A stretch of DNA of 64,000 bases, taken from assembly GCA_021603905.1 (NCBI GenBank), contig BQIU01000008.1:1-64000 (forward strand). Reading direction: 5' to 3'. The position numbers and the translations under genes were made by a program. The notes under the pieces were generated by a model. It was not told the origin of the DNA. It saw nothing but the letters and a program-made list of their open reading frames with translations, and searched no databases. Shown here piece by piece: positions 63,702-64,000 of the stretch (position 1 is its first letter; the number at the start of each line of letters is the position of its first letter). The stretch is from Nitrospirales bacterium. GTDB taxonomy: Bacteria; Nitrospirota; Nitrospiria; Nitrospirales; UBA8639.

Positions 63702-64000
63702 TCAAGCCAATTCAATCACGGCGGCAGGTGCAGCCGTCATCACGGCCTGAATACTCTTCTTCATTGAGGGTTTCGAGGCATACATTTCGCTCTTACCGAT
63801 CGGCTGCATGTTCTTGGCAATCAAGACAAAGTAGTGTTTCCCGTTCTTTGCAACCTTCTCTTCGTATTGCTTGGACAGCTTCGCGTTGGTTTTGACTGAC
63901 GTGATGGCCCGACGAGCACCCGATGGTGAATGATAGCCTTGGCTCGCGAGAATAATTTCTCCACTCCGAGCCTTTAAGCGAAAATACGCTTTCCCATTCT
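63702..64000 (-). CDS. DUF1508 (YegP-like) protein, C-terminal part
   Basis: Read on the reverse strand from the window edge to TGA at 63702-63704. The visible about 99 residues hold two DUF1508 repeats, NGKAYFRLKARSGEIILASQ and NGKHYFVLIAKNMQPIGKSE, each followed by a helix. The role of this family is not settled. The stop codon abuts the right end of the repeat element at 63700. Confidence 0.88.
   Translation of the reverse strand, partial: NGKAYFRLKARSGEIILASQGYHSPSGARRAITSVKTNAKLSKQYEEKVAKNGKHYFVLIAKNMQPIGKSEMYASKPSMKKSIQAVMTAAPAAVIELA

Overview
The window comes from a Gram-negative bacterium with a lithotroph-like, cytochrome-rich gene set. It carries a periplasmic di-haem peroxidase, lipoate synthesis, menaquinone/ubiquinone methylation, outer-membrane beta-barrels, an RND/MMPL exporter and many two-component regulators. 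The mix (KamA-family aminomutase, double-length dCTP deaminase, TIGR04282/TIGR04283-type glycosyltransferase pair, orphan CbbQ/NorQ-type ATPase, pentapeptide and DUF2156 proteins) suggests Nitrospirota, perhaps a lower-GC Nitrospira relative. That is an inference from gene content, not a proof. No rRNA, tRNA or CRISPR array was recognised.

1-12 kb: a partial methyltransferase, an alpha/beta hydrolase, apaH, a small zinc-ribbon protein, then a periplasmic binding protein plus sensor kinase converging on an NtrC-type regulator. Next come a deoxyhypusine-synthase-like protein with a GmhA-like isomerase and, divergently, an orphan CARF protein of the Cas02710 type whose ligand-binding and HEPN nuclease motifs both look eroded. 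12-24 kb: a broken Fur/PerR-type regulator just upstream of a di-haem peroxidase, lipB, an SDR with a displaced catalytic tyrosine, the two glycosyltransferases, an overlapping kamA-dcd-membrane protein operon, a glutaredoxin-like protein, an ATP-grasp-like protein, a cysteine-cluster protein, a DUF2156 protein and a CbbQ/NorQ ATPase. 24-33 kb: a multi-PAS sensor kinase with its response regulator, a STAS protein, a pentapeptide protein, a HAD phosphatase, a secreted protein and a superfamily II helicase.

33.8-38.6 kb is an accessory stretch: a lone ribbon-helix-helix antitoxin-like gene, a SEFIR/NB-ARC/TPR STAND protein (candidate anti-phage sensor) and an AbiEii-type nucleotidyltransferase overlapping a small partner gene. 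The AbiEii pair is bracketed by a decayed and an intact copy of the 3' end of a radical SAM gene. 38.6-52.9 kb: the radical SAM gene, ubiE, and a surface-glycan region (methyltransferases, Kelch-like secreted protein, acyltransferase, GT-B glycosyltransferase, ABC exporter, and a glycosidase-like/GT2 fusion). Part of this region is flanked by two inverted copies of a ~93-bp miniature element. 53-64 kb: a thioredoxin-like protein, TfoX, outer-membrane proteins, a response regulator, small secreted proteins, an MMPL exporter, DUF4177 and a partial DUF1508 protein.

A family of non-autonomous repeats with TATAGC...GCTATA ends occurs at 7991-8444 (one copy nested in another), 29446-29804, 42131-42223, 50125-50218 and 63056-63700. 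One copy supplies the apparent N-terminus of a methyltransferase-like gene.
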